DNA from: Ampullaceana balthica
Lineage: Eukaryota; Mollusca; Gastropoda; Lymnaeidae
Assembly: GCA_944989445.1 (NCBI GenBank)
Contig: CALYLW010000130.1
Span: forward strand, 367,001 to 431,000
Length of the DNA stretch: 64,000 bases
Reading direction: 5' to 3'
Below are positions 25,201 to 31,611 of the stretch, piece by piece; within the stretch, counting starts at the first letter, position 1, and the number at the start of each line of letters is the position of its first letter. The notes under the pieces are model-generated. The model saw only the letters and a list, made by a program, of their open reading frames with translations. It made no database searches and was not told the origin of the DNA. Position numbers and translations under genes: made by a program.

Positions 25201-27566
25201 TGCTTTCTAAAATTAGTTAAAAAATCGTGTGGTGATTAGCACTGTAAAAATTATTATATAAATACGTTTTTTAATTTTCAGGAATATTTCGTATTTATCA
25301 TACAATGATAAGTTACTTGGGCTTTTGACCAAAAAAAAAGTGGGCGCCGTAGGCGCCCTTCAACCTCAATTTAAAATTACTTTGGGTACATTTAAGGTAG
25401 TTTATTATTACGTATCTATCATACAAGGACAAGTTTATTGGGCTTTTGAAAAAAGTGGGCGCCGTAGGCGCCCTAAATAAAAGTGGGCGCCGCAGCACAA
25501 CCTATATTATATACATACTTTGTGTACATTTCATTAATATTTCGTATTATCATACAAGGATAAGTTACTTGGTCTTTTGACATAAAAATTTTAAAAAAAA
25601 CTATTATAAAATACTTTGTGTACATTTAAGAAATTTTAATATTACGTATTTATCATACAAGGACAAGTTAGTTGGGATTTTGAAAAAGGTGGGCGCCATA
25701 CGCGCCCTTAAAAAAGGGGGCGCCACAGGCGCCACGGCGCCGCAGCACAAACTAGTATTTAATATAATAAGTAAACATATTATAATAAACGTGCTGAACC
25801 ATAAAATGTAATATTAATATAATAAGTAAACATATTATAATAAATGTGCTGAACCATAAAATGTAATATTAATATAATAAGTAAACATGTAATAATAAAT
25901 GTGCTCAACCATAACATGTAGTATTAATCCATTAAAGAAAAAAACTGTAAATTTCTGAAGATAAATTGGATTTTTGTTACATTAATTTTTAAAAGAATTT
26001 ATCCAAAATTTCTAAAATAGTTATTGAAAAATCATTATTAATTAGAGGAATAACAAAAATTATTTGTGATTAAATGGATGAGAAAAATTGTTTGTGCTAA
26101 GGATTTACTAAAAAGTCAATTTTGTTATTGATAATGTCTTTGTATAAAATTGTTGATGTTTGATTAACACAGTGCCAAATACCCCACGTGTACAAGTGTC
26201 AGAACTGGGAAACTCCAGTGTCAACATTACTTGGATGTCTGACCAAGCAACAAGAGATGTTAAGTATCAAGTTGAGTACAGACAATCAGGTCAGACATGC
26301 AACAACTCAATTTTTAAGTCTACCATCCATCTTTACCTTATATAAAATTATAATTAATTATATGCTAATTATGACACATATAAATAGACAGGATTCTGCT
26401 GCCAAGGCTACTGAGTCTATTGCTTTTATCAATTTTTTATAATTTTATTTTTATTAAACAGAATATTATTTTTTTTCTATGCAATCAAGAAATATTTTCT
26501 ATTAATTCACTTTGTGATTCAATTAGTGATAATCTTATAATATTATTATAGTATAGGTAATAGTATTATTGGTAATTAGGCTGCTTCTGAAATGTTCTTC
26601 AAATGTTTTCTAAATCTTTCTAAAAACAAATATAATAATAACATTCAAATAATTGTATTCATATTTTTTTATGTTTTTATTTTGTACAGTGGGATGTCCT
26701 CTTGCTTCAACTTTACAACTTTTAAATTTTGAATGAAAGTAAATTATACATTTATTATTATTTTCTCTTAGGACATCCTGATTGGCACAACACTGATTAT
26801 GTGTATGACAAATCCTGGCTCATGCTTGACAAAGCCAATGTGCCAGTCACAGAACTTGAAGTTAGACTTGTAGCAAGTAACAGGCTAGGAGATACAGCAA
26901 CCAGTAAAACCATTGCTGTTGCTAAATCTCTTCAAACAGGTAGAAAAAATATTATAATAACAGAATATATTTCAAATCTTCAAGATATTATTACAAAATT
27001 TTTAATTTCAAATGCTCTGAATAGTGCATAGAAATTTATTTAAATACATATTTTAAATAATAGATTTTAAAATGATAATCAATGGAAATTTTTAAAACAC
27101 AAACATTTTATCACCCATCAAAAATTACGGAAGTTTTCAAAATAAATACACATGAGATTAAAAAATAACATAATACAGAACTTTCATTTATTTTATTTAT
27201 TTTTACTTGATTAATTTATTATCATATTGAACAATTTTATGCGGAACTTTCGAAAAGTGTTATTTTTGGTGCAGTGACTTGGTGCGCTGCTTTCTAAAAT
27301 TAGTCACGTTACAACCATACATACATACAGACGACGGGAATTATGTATATTGATGTTCAGTCAGTTTTCTTCATGTAGATTATGTTTTCAAATACATCCC
27401 AACAAATACTTACATTTCTTTTTCAGCAGATGCCCATGCTAACCACAAAAAGAAGTCAGACAACAACGGCTCTAGCTCTGAGTTGCTAAACTTTTCAAGG
27501 AAATTCACAATTATTGTTTGTATGCTGGTCAGCCAAGCACTAAACAAATTCGTCTTCCAACGGTGA
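8804..27566 (+). CDS. Nrg: neuroglian/L1CAM-family adhesion protein, 3' half (10 exons)
   Basis: Exons 8804-8948, 10360-10588, 11397-11628, 19148-19278, 22304-22514, 23261-23383, 24838-25020, 26173-26289, 26772-26939 and 27427-27566 join in frame through GT/AG sites and give about 558 residues. Five FN3 domains lie at about 1-94, 95-201, 202-315, 316-417 and 418-512. Family marks are the WYD..F and YAFRVKARN positions of FN3-1, CITPPDRP...NPNNV at the FN3-1/2 junction, VEWTPM, VGHSGES after FN3-2, GKFKGYK in FN3-3 and DFFTPEGVPS before FN3-4. These match the order and linkers of insect neuroglian and vertebrate L1/NrCAM/neurofascin. Members are cell-surface proteins in neuron and glia adhesion, normally with six Ig and five FN3 domains, a membrane segment and an ankyrin-binding tail. 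Ig exons are outside the window to the left. The tail here (513-558) lacks the usual cytoplasmic domain. The family is secure; the isoform type is not. Confidence 0.9.
8982..9169. mobile_element. hAT-type MITE with perfect 8-bp TSD
   Basis: A 188-bp element starts CAGTGCTTCTCAAACTTT and ends CTTTAAGAAGCACTG (imperfect terminal inverted repeats). It is flanked by the perfect direct repeat GTCTAGGT at 8974-8981 and 9170-9177. An 8-bp target duplication and CAGTG/CACTG ends are typical of hAT elements. There is no coding capacity. It sits 33 bp inside the intron after exon a. A truncated relative lies near 37180-37225. Confidence 0.92.
9195..9393. mobile_element. second hAT-type MITE with perfect 8-bp TSD
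   Basis: A 199-bp element starts CAGGGGTCGGCAACCTATGG and ends AGGTTGCCCACCCCTG. The perfect direct repeat GTGTAGAG lies at 9187-9194 and 9394-9401. It is non-coding. The CAGGGGTCGGCAACC-type end is widely seen in hAT non-autonomous families. It lies only nine bases beyond the target duplication of the previous MITE. Confidence 0.92.
9402..10359. other. intron remainder, nothing recognised
   Basis: AT-rich intronic sequence up to the TTCTTCCAG acceptor at 10351-10359. No element is recognised. Confidence 0.55.
10360..10588 (+). CDS. Nrg: exon b: end of FN3-1, start of FN3-2
   Basis: Acceptor TTCTTCCAG; its first base completes a Trp codon. It encodes YDYDEQF, the strand F motif YAFRVKARNSMGSS, the linker Cys in CITPPDRP, the NPNNV motif and IVEWT of FN3-2 strand B. 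It ends on a whole codon at donor GTAAGG. Confidence 0.92.
10849..11203. repeat. 27-bp intronic minisatellite, 13 copies
   Basis: About thirteen copies of a 27-bp unit with core TATGGCTGATGTTTAATTTA. The unit length is a multiple of three, which gives an 83-codon open frame (10969-11220) with a nine-residue repeat. It lies inside an intron and is not expected to be translated. Confidence 0.95.
11397..11628 (+). CDS. Nrg: exon c: rest of FN3-2
   Basis: Acceptor TTTCTTCAG. It begins PMSRLYFHGTRFRYQVKW, continuing the VEWT of the previous exon into the family motif WTPM. It ends ENSMGEAHQPAF and VGHSGES, the junction typical of L1-family FN3-2/3. Donor GTGCGT, phase 1. Confidence 0.92.
12000..12830 (-). 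pseudogene. non-LTR retrotransposon RT remnant
   Basis: The reverse strand from about 12825 shows LDDLDFADDRALLA (the YADD-type polymerase motif), then YIGSVVDKQG at about 12570, a KTRAAFQQIKNVW helix, LLLYGAEAWR at about 12380, CLRRILRIHW, SGHTLRKPASN, and after a frame change the CRRGHPRNTWRREL and LLGGLSP tail. The order is that of the RT thumb and C-terminus of RTE-like/'endonuclease-reverse transcriptase' elements common in molluscs. At least one frameshift plus stops break it. It lies antisense in intron 3 and is 5'-truncated. Confidence 0.85.
12838..13015 (-). mobile_element. CR1/L2-like 3' end remnant
   Basis: ATA/AAT microsatellite-like sequence followed by motifs (ATAAATGACAGTACAGTACA, CACATAAGC) also occurs in the 3' ends of the non-LTR elements at 43329-43560 and 55170-55330. 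A GCGCTTTACATG block present in the other copies is deleted here. Confidence 0.6.
13170..13790. repeat. dispersed repeat family A, copy 1
   Basis: It starts AAATCCCTTATATTAACTT, contains a (TC)n run (13211-13243), AAAATGACCCACTTCCC, CAATGCATCGTATC and AGATCGATCGAAC, and ends with TATATAAGGGATTTATAG and TTTTTACGGG. The same ordered blocks recur at 41249-41725 and partly at 42265-42790. A pyrimidine-rich, mostly C tract at 13565-13654 is specific to this copy. There is no coding capacity; the class is unknown. Confidence 0.75.
13791..14155. other. intron sequence, nothing recognised
   Basis: AT-rich, with no coding or element signal, up to the start of the 32-bp satellite. Confidence 0.5.
14160..16329. 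repeat. 32-bp minisatellite, about 68 copies
   Basis: The unit is 32 bp (core AATGAGGGTATAAGTAATCC) and repeats for 2.2 kb. Variants affect mainly one four-base slot (CCAG, CCAA, CCAC, CTGG, ATTG, ATCG) and ATAATG versus ATAGTG. No stop codon occurs in any reverse frame of the common unit, so all three reverse frames stay open for hundreds of codons (for example 16340-14172). The deduced 32-residue repeat (LLIPSLLDY, YLYPHYWIT) is an artefact of three units per 96 bp, not a supported protein. It lies in intron 3 of the adhesion gene. Confidence 0.96.
16330..19147. other. intron 3 remainder, no element recognised
   Basis: No gene or recognised mobile element is seen over 2.8 kb. A 29-bp segment around GGTTCGTTTCTCGAGTCATG is duplicated in tandem at 18258-18316. 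The 123-codon frame at 17713-18084 lacks a recognisable domain. The region ends with acceptor TTTAACTTTCAG. Confidence 0.45.
19148..19278 (+). CDS. Nrg: exon d: first half of FN3-3
   Basis: It begins EPIVAPSNFSLN and runs to HFIWDAIDTDPQ and GKFKGYK, the family's strand B Trp and strand C motif. It opens in phase 1 and closes on a whole codon at donor GTTTGT. NFS is a possible glycosylation site. Confidence 0.9.
19590..19765. repeat. degenerate CATCTCAATACA repeat
   Basis: Imperfect reiterations of ACATCTCAATACACA and ATACCATATCTAA lie just upstream of the LTR element in intron 4. Confidence 0.75.
19797..20081 (-). repeat. 3' LTR (element on reverse strand)
   Basis: It shares ordered blocks with 21884-22171, such as TTTAATCACTCTATACAATC and CAGCTCTCCTCCCAGTCCAT, with scattered substitutions that indicate some age since insertion. 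The + strand ends are TGTAATA and CTCACA. Confidence 0.9.
20511..20933 (-). pseudogene. retropepsin-like protease region
   Basis: The reverse-strand frame of 140 codons contains PVVFTLDMGAKVNILP, the position of the retropepsin DTGA motif with Met in place of Thr, followed by ETLAVVGK and the ILV-type second half SIIGLQACQKL. In Gypsy-like elements this domain follows the gag zinc knuckle and cleaves the polyprotein. After the protease the frame runs out without entering a reverse transcriptase, consistent with internal deletion of pol. The D-M-G substitution suggests decay. Confidence 0.8.
21038..21223 (-). pseudogene. gag zinc-knuckle segment
   Basis: The short reverse frame carries CKYCGKNHEPRRCPAYGKLC and CNNCKKLNHFSAVC, a pair of CCHC-type nucleic-acid-binding knuckles as found at the end of Gypsy Gag. 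It overlaps the end of the upstream gag frame in another register, so a frameshift separates the two. Confidence 0.85.
21201..21815 (-). pseudogene. Gag-like protein N-terminal part
   Basis: The 204-codon reverse frame starts MDRLHPPQPLELHGN and contains NWKRLKQFFPIY, LLHVIGQEAVEVYNTF and RARLLRELDLNLNKAEIICK. These match the capsid-type Gag found with K02A2.6-like Gypsy polyproteins in invertebrates. It begins about 70 bp after the 5' LTR on the reverse strand. It stops before the zinc knuckles because of a frameshift, so the gag frame is broken. Confidence 0.85.
21884..22171 (-). repeat. 5' LTR (element on reverse strand)
   Basis: The reverse strand begins TGTTAGAGACGTGTTG and ends TATTACA; the primer-binding site follows directly inside the element. 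It is flanked on the outside by the TGTAC target duplication. A second piece resembling the LTR end plus primer-binding site (TTACATGGTGTCAGATGG on the reverse strand) occurs about 60 bp further in, at 21815-21833. Confidence 0.9.
22304..22514 (+). CDS. Nrg: exon e: rest of FN3-3
   Basis: Acceptor TGTTGTTCTCCAG. It encodes LRYWKSSEGW directly after GKFKGYK, then ALRAQVAVMNAHYTGPF and DFFTPEG, the FN3-3/4 junction of the family. Donor GTATGC, phase 1. Confidence 0.92.
22515..23260. other. intron 5, nothing recognised
   Basis: No mobile element or coding signal is seen. It ends with acceptor TCATATTTTCAG. Confidence 0.55.
23261..23383 (+). CDS. Nrg: exon f: first half of FN3-4
   Basis: With the split Val codon it reads VPSAVRDLRLQAYG, VLLKWKPPQHPNG and VVGYDIAYQQ. 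PPxxPNG and GYxIxY are the standard FN3 B-C loop and C strand of the L1 family. Donor GTACTT, phase 1. Confidence 0.92.
23384..24714. other. intron 6 with a GGCGCC-palindrome fragment
   Basis: AAAAGTGGGCGCCATAGGCGCCC lies around 23855-23880 and is related to the repeats at 3068 and 25330-25750. A segment including AAGAGTCCTATGTTTA and ATAGATGGC is duplicated at about 24220-24325. There is no gene. Confidence 0.5.
24715..24836. repeat. 27-bp repeat abutting a splice acceptor
   Basis: About four copies of a 27-bp pyrimidine-rich unit (core TTGTCCCAACTTTTCATTGTG). The last, slightly altered copy runs straight into TTTTTAG, the acceptor of the exon at 24838, so the repeat supplies the polypyrimidine tract. 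Confidence 0.9.
24838..25020 (+). CDS. Nrg: exon g: rest of FN3-4, contains RGD
   Basis: It encodes LPHINDPSTLGARITGLQ, HRYRFIVWARTKQGRGDPTF and ends with the FN3-5 linker. The RYRFIVWART strand F is followed by QGRGDP, which puts Arg-Gly-Asp (24975-24983, residues 403-405 of the window protein) in the F-G turn, the place of the cell-binding RGD in fibronectin FN3-10. Donor GTGAGT, phase 1. Confidence 0.92.
25090..25750. repeat. cluster of GGCGCC-palindrome repeats
   Basis: GTGGGCGCCGTAGGCGCCC-like palindromes recur at about 25341, 25457, 25480, 25690 and 25718. They are separated by similar blocks (TATCATACAAGGACAAGTTA and TTTGTGTACATTT). The part at 25180-25240 matches the terminal block of the copies at 3343 and 27268. 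It looks like nested or tandem copies of one short element in intron 7. Confidence 0.7.
25758..25927. repeat. 55-bp tandem repeat, 3 copies
   Basis: Three copies of a 55-bp unit (core ATAATAAGTAAACAT and GTGCTGAACCATAAAATGTA), the last the most diverged. Confidence 0.9.
26173..26289 (+). CDS. Nrg: exon h: first half of FN3-5
   Basis: With the split Leu codon it reads LPNTPRVQVSELGNSSVNIT, then WMSDQA and KYQVEYRQS: strand B Trp and strand C Tyr of FN3. NSS and NIT are sequons. The donor GTCAGA is weak compared with the others, but phase 1 fits both neighbours. Confidence 0.88.
26772..26939 (+). CDS. Nrg: exon i: rest of FN3-5
   Basis: Acceptor TTTTCTCTTAG. It encodes GHPDWHNTDYVYDKSW, TELEVRLVASNRLGD and TIAVAKSLQT: strands C' to G of the last FN3. 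Donor GTAGAA, phase 1. Confidence 0.9.
27105..27350 (+). repeat. interspersed repeat, GGCGCC-family end-type copy
   Basis: It starts near TTTATCACCCATCAAAAATTACGG and ends GGTGCAGTGACTTGG, CTTTCTAAAATTAGTC and CATACATACATACAGACGACGG, matching the start and end blocks of 2991-3400. It lacks the GGCGCC core. It is in the last intron. Confidence 0.65.
27427..27566 (+). CDS. Nrg: exon j: C-terminal tail and stop
   Basis: Acceptor TTTTTCAG is followed by CAG, giving a NAGNAG tandem acceptor (27427 or 27430) that keeps frame either way and differs by one Ala. The exon encodes ADAHANHKKKSDNNGSSS, ELLNFSRK, the hydrophobic FTIIVCMLVSQAL and NKFVFQR, then TGA. This is neither the long membrane segment nor the ankyrin-binding FIGQY tail of neuroglian. 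Small residues, a spacer and a short hydrophobic end are consistent with a GPI signal, though the final charged and polar residues are not ideal. Confidence 0.8.
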
Positions 27567-28260
27567 CAGTCTCATCAGAAAATGTTCCTATCACTCACAA
27601 GTCATAGTTTGTTGATATTACTTTTATCCACCAAATTTATGATTGCTTTGATATAAAATTCCATAATGCCCATTTTTAATTTTTTTGTTTTGTTTGTTTG
27701 GTTTTTTTTTGCTTTCAAAATGATTTTTAAAAGATTATATTTTTTCATAGTAGTCAAAATAATTAAATATTTTCACAAAAATTTGTTAAAGAAAAATTTA
27801 ATAAATCGAGTATTTTAAAAGAAATAATCATTCAATGCACTATAAGGCATGTAAAAAAATATTCTCAATGCACTCTCTGGAAGACTACATTACATGCCTG
27901 TTTCATTATTATTTTTAAAAGGAAATGTAGAATCATTTTTTTTAACAATGTCAGTCATCTTAAATTAGAGAACTTTAAAATTTTGGACTCCTTCTTATTA
28001 AAAGCTTATAAATTACTGCCTATGATTTTTATATCATTTTAAAAGATATTTATGTAATAAGTCTATTTTGTATTAAAGGAACTCATTAATAGAAAATATG
28101 TATTATACACAGCTTCATATGTACATAAATTTATGTGGATGGTTAAAAAAATAATGCAATTTGTACATAGTAATGACCATTTAATATTTGTAATTGCTAT
28201 AAGATCTGATATTTTCAACTAAAGTAGAGATTTATTTTTAAATAAAACCAATGATTTTGG
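27567..28260 (+). other. candidate 3' UTR
   Basis: AT-rich sequence follows the stop codon, with possible polyadenylation signals AATAAA at 27800-27805 and 28241-28246. I cannot tell from sequence alone which is used or whether the UTR runs further. Confidence 0.5.
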
Positions 28261-30912
28261 GATATAGTCTAACTTTTTATCATATGTGCTAAGTTATAGC
28301 GAATGTTTTAATTTAATTGTATTACTGTTTAATTGTGTATTTTGTCTGAATATGGGTTTTACTGTCAATAATTATTTCAACAGTTATAGGTCTAACTTCA
28401 AAATTATTCCTTTGTCTCCACTTCAAAATTTTAGAATAAATATATTTTCAGAATTTGCTATAATCCAAGTTTATACTCAGTTCCAAAAATATATGTTTAA
28501 ATTAGACTTTTTATAGTCCAATTTTTAAAAATCTAAAATCTTATGTTAAATTAATATAAATACTCTTTCATATATTGGTTTAAAATTTTTAAGTATCCTT
28601 AGATCTCAAATTATGATATTAATATACTGATGGAAAAGAATAATTTGGATACATTATACATAATTAAATAAATGTAGTCTTTATAATGTGCCATGTGGTA
28701 TTGCTCAATATGAGTCTTGTATTAAAATTAAATTTTTTATTGAACTGAATCAATGTATCTCCCTATTTCTCTTTACAGCTGACTTAGTTAAATATTTTAA
28801 TTTAAGCTTTTCCCTTGATCATGCATTTCTAGTAATTTATTCTTTCCTTACCACTCACCTACAATATCCACAATTAAGAGTATATTATTTTTTTTATAAC
28901 TTATTTTACAAATTCTATTTCCCAATCATTCTTTCATTTGGTTTAACAATTTTAAAAAAGTATCTTTATATTAGCCATTTGTGAATTTTTAACAAGATAT
29001 ATTTTTAAACAATGATTTCCTTATATTACGTGTTAAAGTCAATGTATGATACAGCATAGAATCATGAGTGACTTTTAAGTTCTAGGTTTTCATAAGTTTA
29101 AATCTTTATAGTTCATTCACTTGATCTATTGCTAATATTGTTGTTTTTCTGCATCTAACATTTTTACCTGCAGTTATAGTATTCTTTGTCTTTACTTGAA
29201 AGCTAACTGTTTCCACTAATAACTTTAAACAAATGATTTTCATTAAGTGCTTATGCATTTATTTCTCATAAATGGTTGTGCTGCTAATAATTCAGATATA
29301 ATTCAATTCTACATTTTCTGAGTATTTACACATGCTAAATTATGCTGAAATGCTAAAAGTTTTGGTTGTGCCGATTGTTTCACATTGCTACATATTGGTT
29401 GTGCTAAAAATATCCATCGAAATTTTAATTTTGAAGTTATAGGTTGTGACATACATACAGTTAAATTTTAAAACAATTTTTTAAACAAAAAGTCAAACAA
29501 TTATATATTGACACAAAGATTATTTTGAAACTAATACTGAACATATGTCTGTATGATTATCTCTTTTACACTTTTTAGGTGTCCACATATATTTATATCA
29601 TTTCAGAAAGAATTGTAATGAATATTTAGCTAGGGTTTAATTTATTTCAATAAATCTTGCTTCTACAAATCCATGATATATATTCTTACAAACATTCTTT
29701 GATACAGACATTTTTATGAACATACTTTACATTTTAAAATATCTGATTCATATACTAGCCTAAAGGTTGTGGTAGAACTAGAATAAACTGTGAATTGCTT
29801 GCTATTTCAATTTGTATTTTTAGAGTTTTCTTAACTGCCTATGCTGAAATAATTATGCTCACAAAATGTTTACAAAAAAAAATCTTAACATTAAACCTAG
29901 AAAATGAAATGTACAAAACTAATTTGTTAACAAAGTTAACAGGACTATTTTATTTAAGTTTTGTGACTGAAGATTTTTGTGTGAAAATTCCACTTTACAA
30001 AAAATTAATATGTTTGTGTCAAATCAAAAATATTTAGTCACATATTTAATGTAAAAAATGTAGCCAAAATTTTTAATTTAAACTATAAATTTACCTAAAA
30101 AGAAATAATTTTTAAAATTTGTTTCAAATCCTATTAAAAGATTTGGAAAAGATAATAATTAAATATTAGCAGTTTTATTGGATATAATTATCCATGTCAT
30201 AATATTAAATTATGCTTCAAGCCATATATTCTTTTACAGAGACCTCATTTAAAAATATTGCAATCAGAAAGTTGCCCTCTAATTAATTGCTGAGATGAAC
30301 AATCTCAAACAGTTCTTTTAAAGTACTCTACTGTATACTTCCATTAATATGTATTTCTAGGCCTTGAGATGTACCAATTAAATCAAATTATTATAAATCA
30401 GTTACTTTTTAAAAATAATTTTGTTATAATTTTGGATTATTAAATTTTTTTTTCAAACCGTAATTTTGGATAATCCTTTTTTTATGTGAGGAAATTCTCC
30501 TCAGCAAGATGAAGATACCGACAATATTGCAAAATGTACCATTAGGATTTAAAAATTTAATGTTAGAATCTAAAAGCCTCTTCTTCCAAGAATAATTTAT
30601 GATGTAGCTGCACAGTTCTGTTTTCACTTTTTTCTACACTGCCTGAGGCTTGACTGTACAGCACAATATGTAGGTCTCCAGTTTCCTACGTTGGTAGCAT
30701 TAGATCCCCAAGAATGTCTTTTATTAAATTCTATTGGCAAGCCTGTCATTGCAACTTATGTAATTTATAATGTAAGCCTTATTGTGTCAATTTATAAATT
30801 TAGGAACTTTAATTACGCTAGTCTGATTGATTGCTAAATTCTGATTATAAGATTAGATTAGTTTCCAAAATATATTGACACACAAGAAGTCACAAAAATG
30901 TGCTGGATATAA
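28261..30912. other. very AT-rich DNA, no element recognised
   Basis: About 2.6 kb without tandem repeats, recognised transposons or coding signal; several AATAAA motifs occur (for example in TTTCAATAAATC near 29650). Short open frames (28286-28516, 28688-28984) encode hydrophobic, low-complexity strings with no domain. It could be extended 3' UTR or intergenic sequence. Confidence 0.45.
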
Positions 30913-30922
30913 TTCATTCACT

Positions 30923-31601
30923 GGTTGGCTGGTTGGCTTTCCTTACGTCTCGTGAGACGACGGAAGTTTCTGTGCTCCTGTGGGATCCTCGCTCATGGCC
31001 CTGCAGCTTCTGTTGTGGCTGTACAAGCCCACTCTTGAATGGCAGCCTTTGCCGCATATCTCACACTGAAAGGCAGCACCTGTGGTTGTCTGATTAGCTC
31101 TGCTTTTCCTCTTTTGGGGGTCCGTGTCTGCGACCTGCCACAGGTCTCTTTCTCCTGCTTCTATCCCGGCAGTCAACGCCTGTCTCCATCTGTGTCTGTC
31201 CCCAGCGAGTTCCTCCCAGCCATTTATGATGATGACAATAGTTTTGAGGTCCCTCTTGCAAACATCTTTGAAAAGGAGGTGAGGCCGGCATGTAGTCCTC
31301 TTTCCTTTGGCTAGCTCAGAGTAGAGGATGTCCTTTGGGATTCTGCCATCCTCCAATCTGCGAACATGTCCCAACCATCTGAGCCGACGCTGGCGGAGAA
31401 GAGTTGTCATACTTTGTATATTGGCCTGTTGTAGCACCTCATTGTTGGTGACATGGTCCTGCCAGGCGATTCCCAGGATGCGCCGGAGACAGTGCATGTG
31501 GAAAGCACTCAATCTCCTTTCTTACCTGGAGTATAGGGTCCAGGATTCACTGGCATAAAGGAGGGTGCTTAGCACACATGCTCGGTACACAGCAATTTTG
31601 G
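30923..31601 (-). mobile_element. 5'-truncated non-LTR retrotransposon with TSD
   Basis: The reverse strand from 31512 encodes CLRRILGIAWQDHVTNNEVL, LLRQRRLRWLGHVRRLEDGR, GWEELAGDRHRWR and a terminal Cys/His finger CEICGKGCHSRVGLYSHNRS, typical of the C-terminus of endonuclease-RT elements. The catalytic domain is missing. The direct repeat TTCATTCACT lies at 30913-30922 and 31602-31611, which gives the insertion limits. The 3' end carries a short tandem tail (AGCCAACC twice on the reverse strand). The 189-codon frame is open from 31512 to 30943. Confidence 0.9.
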
Positions 31602-31611
31602 TTCATTCACT

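Noticed and set aside
28688..28984. Hydrophobic 98-codon frame as the missing membrane exon
   Set aside because: AT-driven Phe/Leu/Tyr composition, no suitable acceptor in phase 1 with a single helix, and no ankyrin-binding motif after it.
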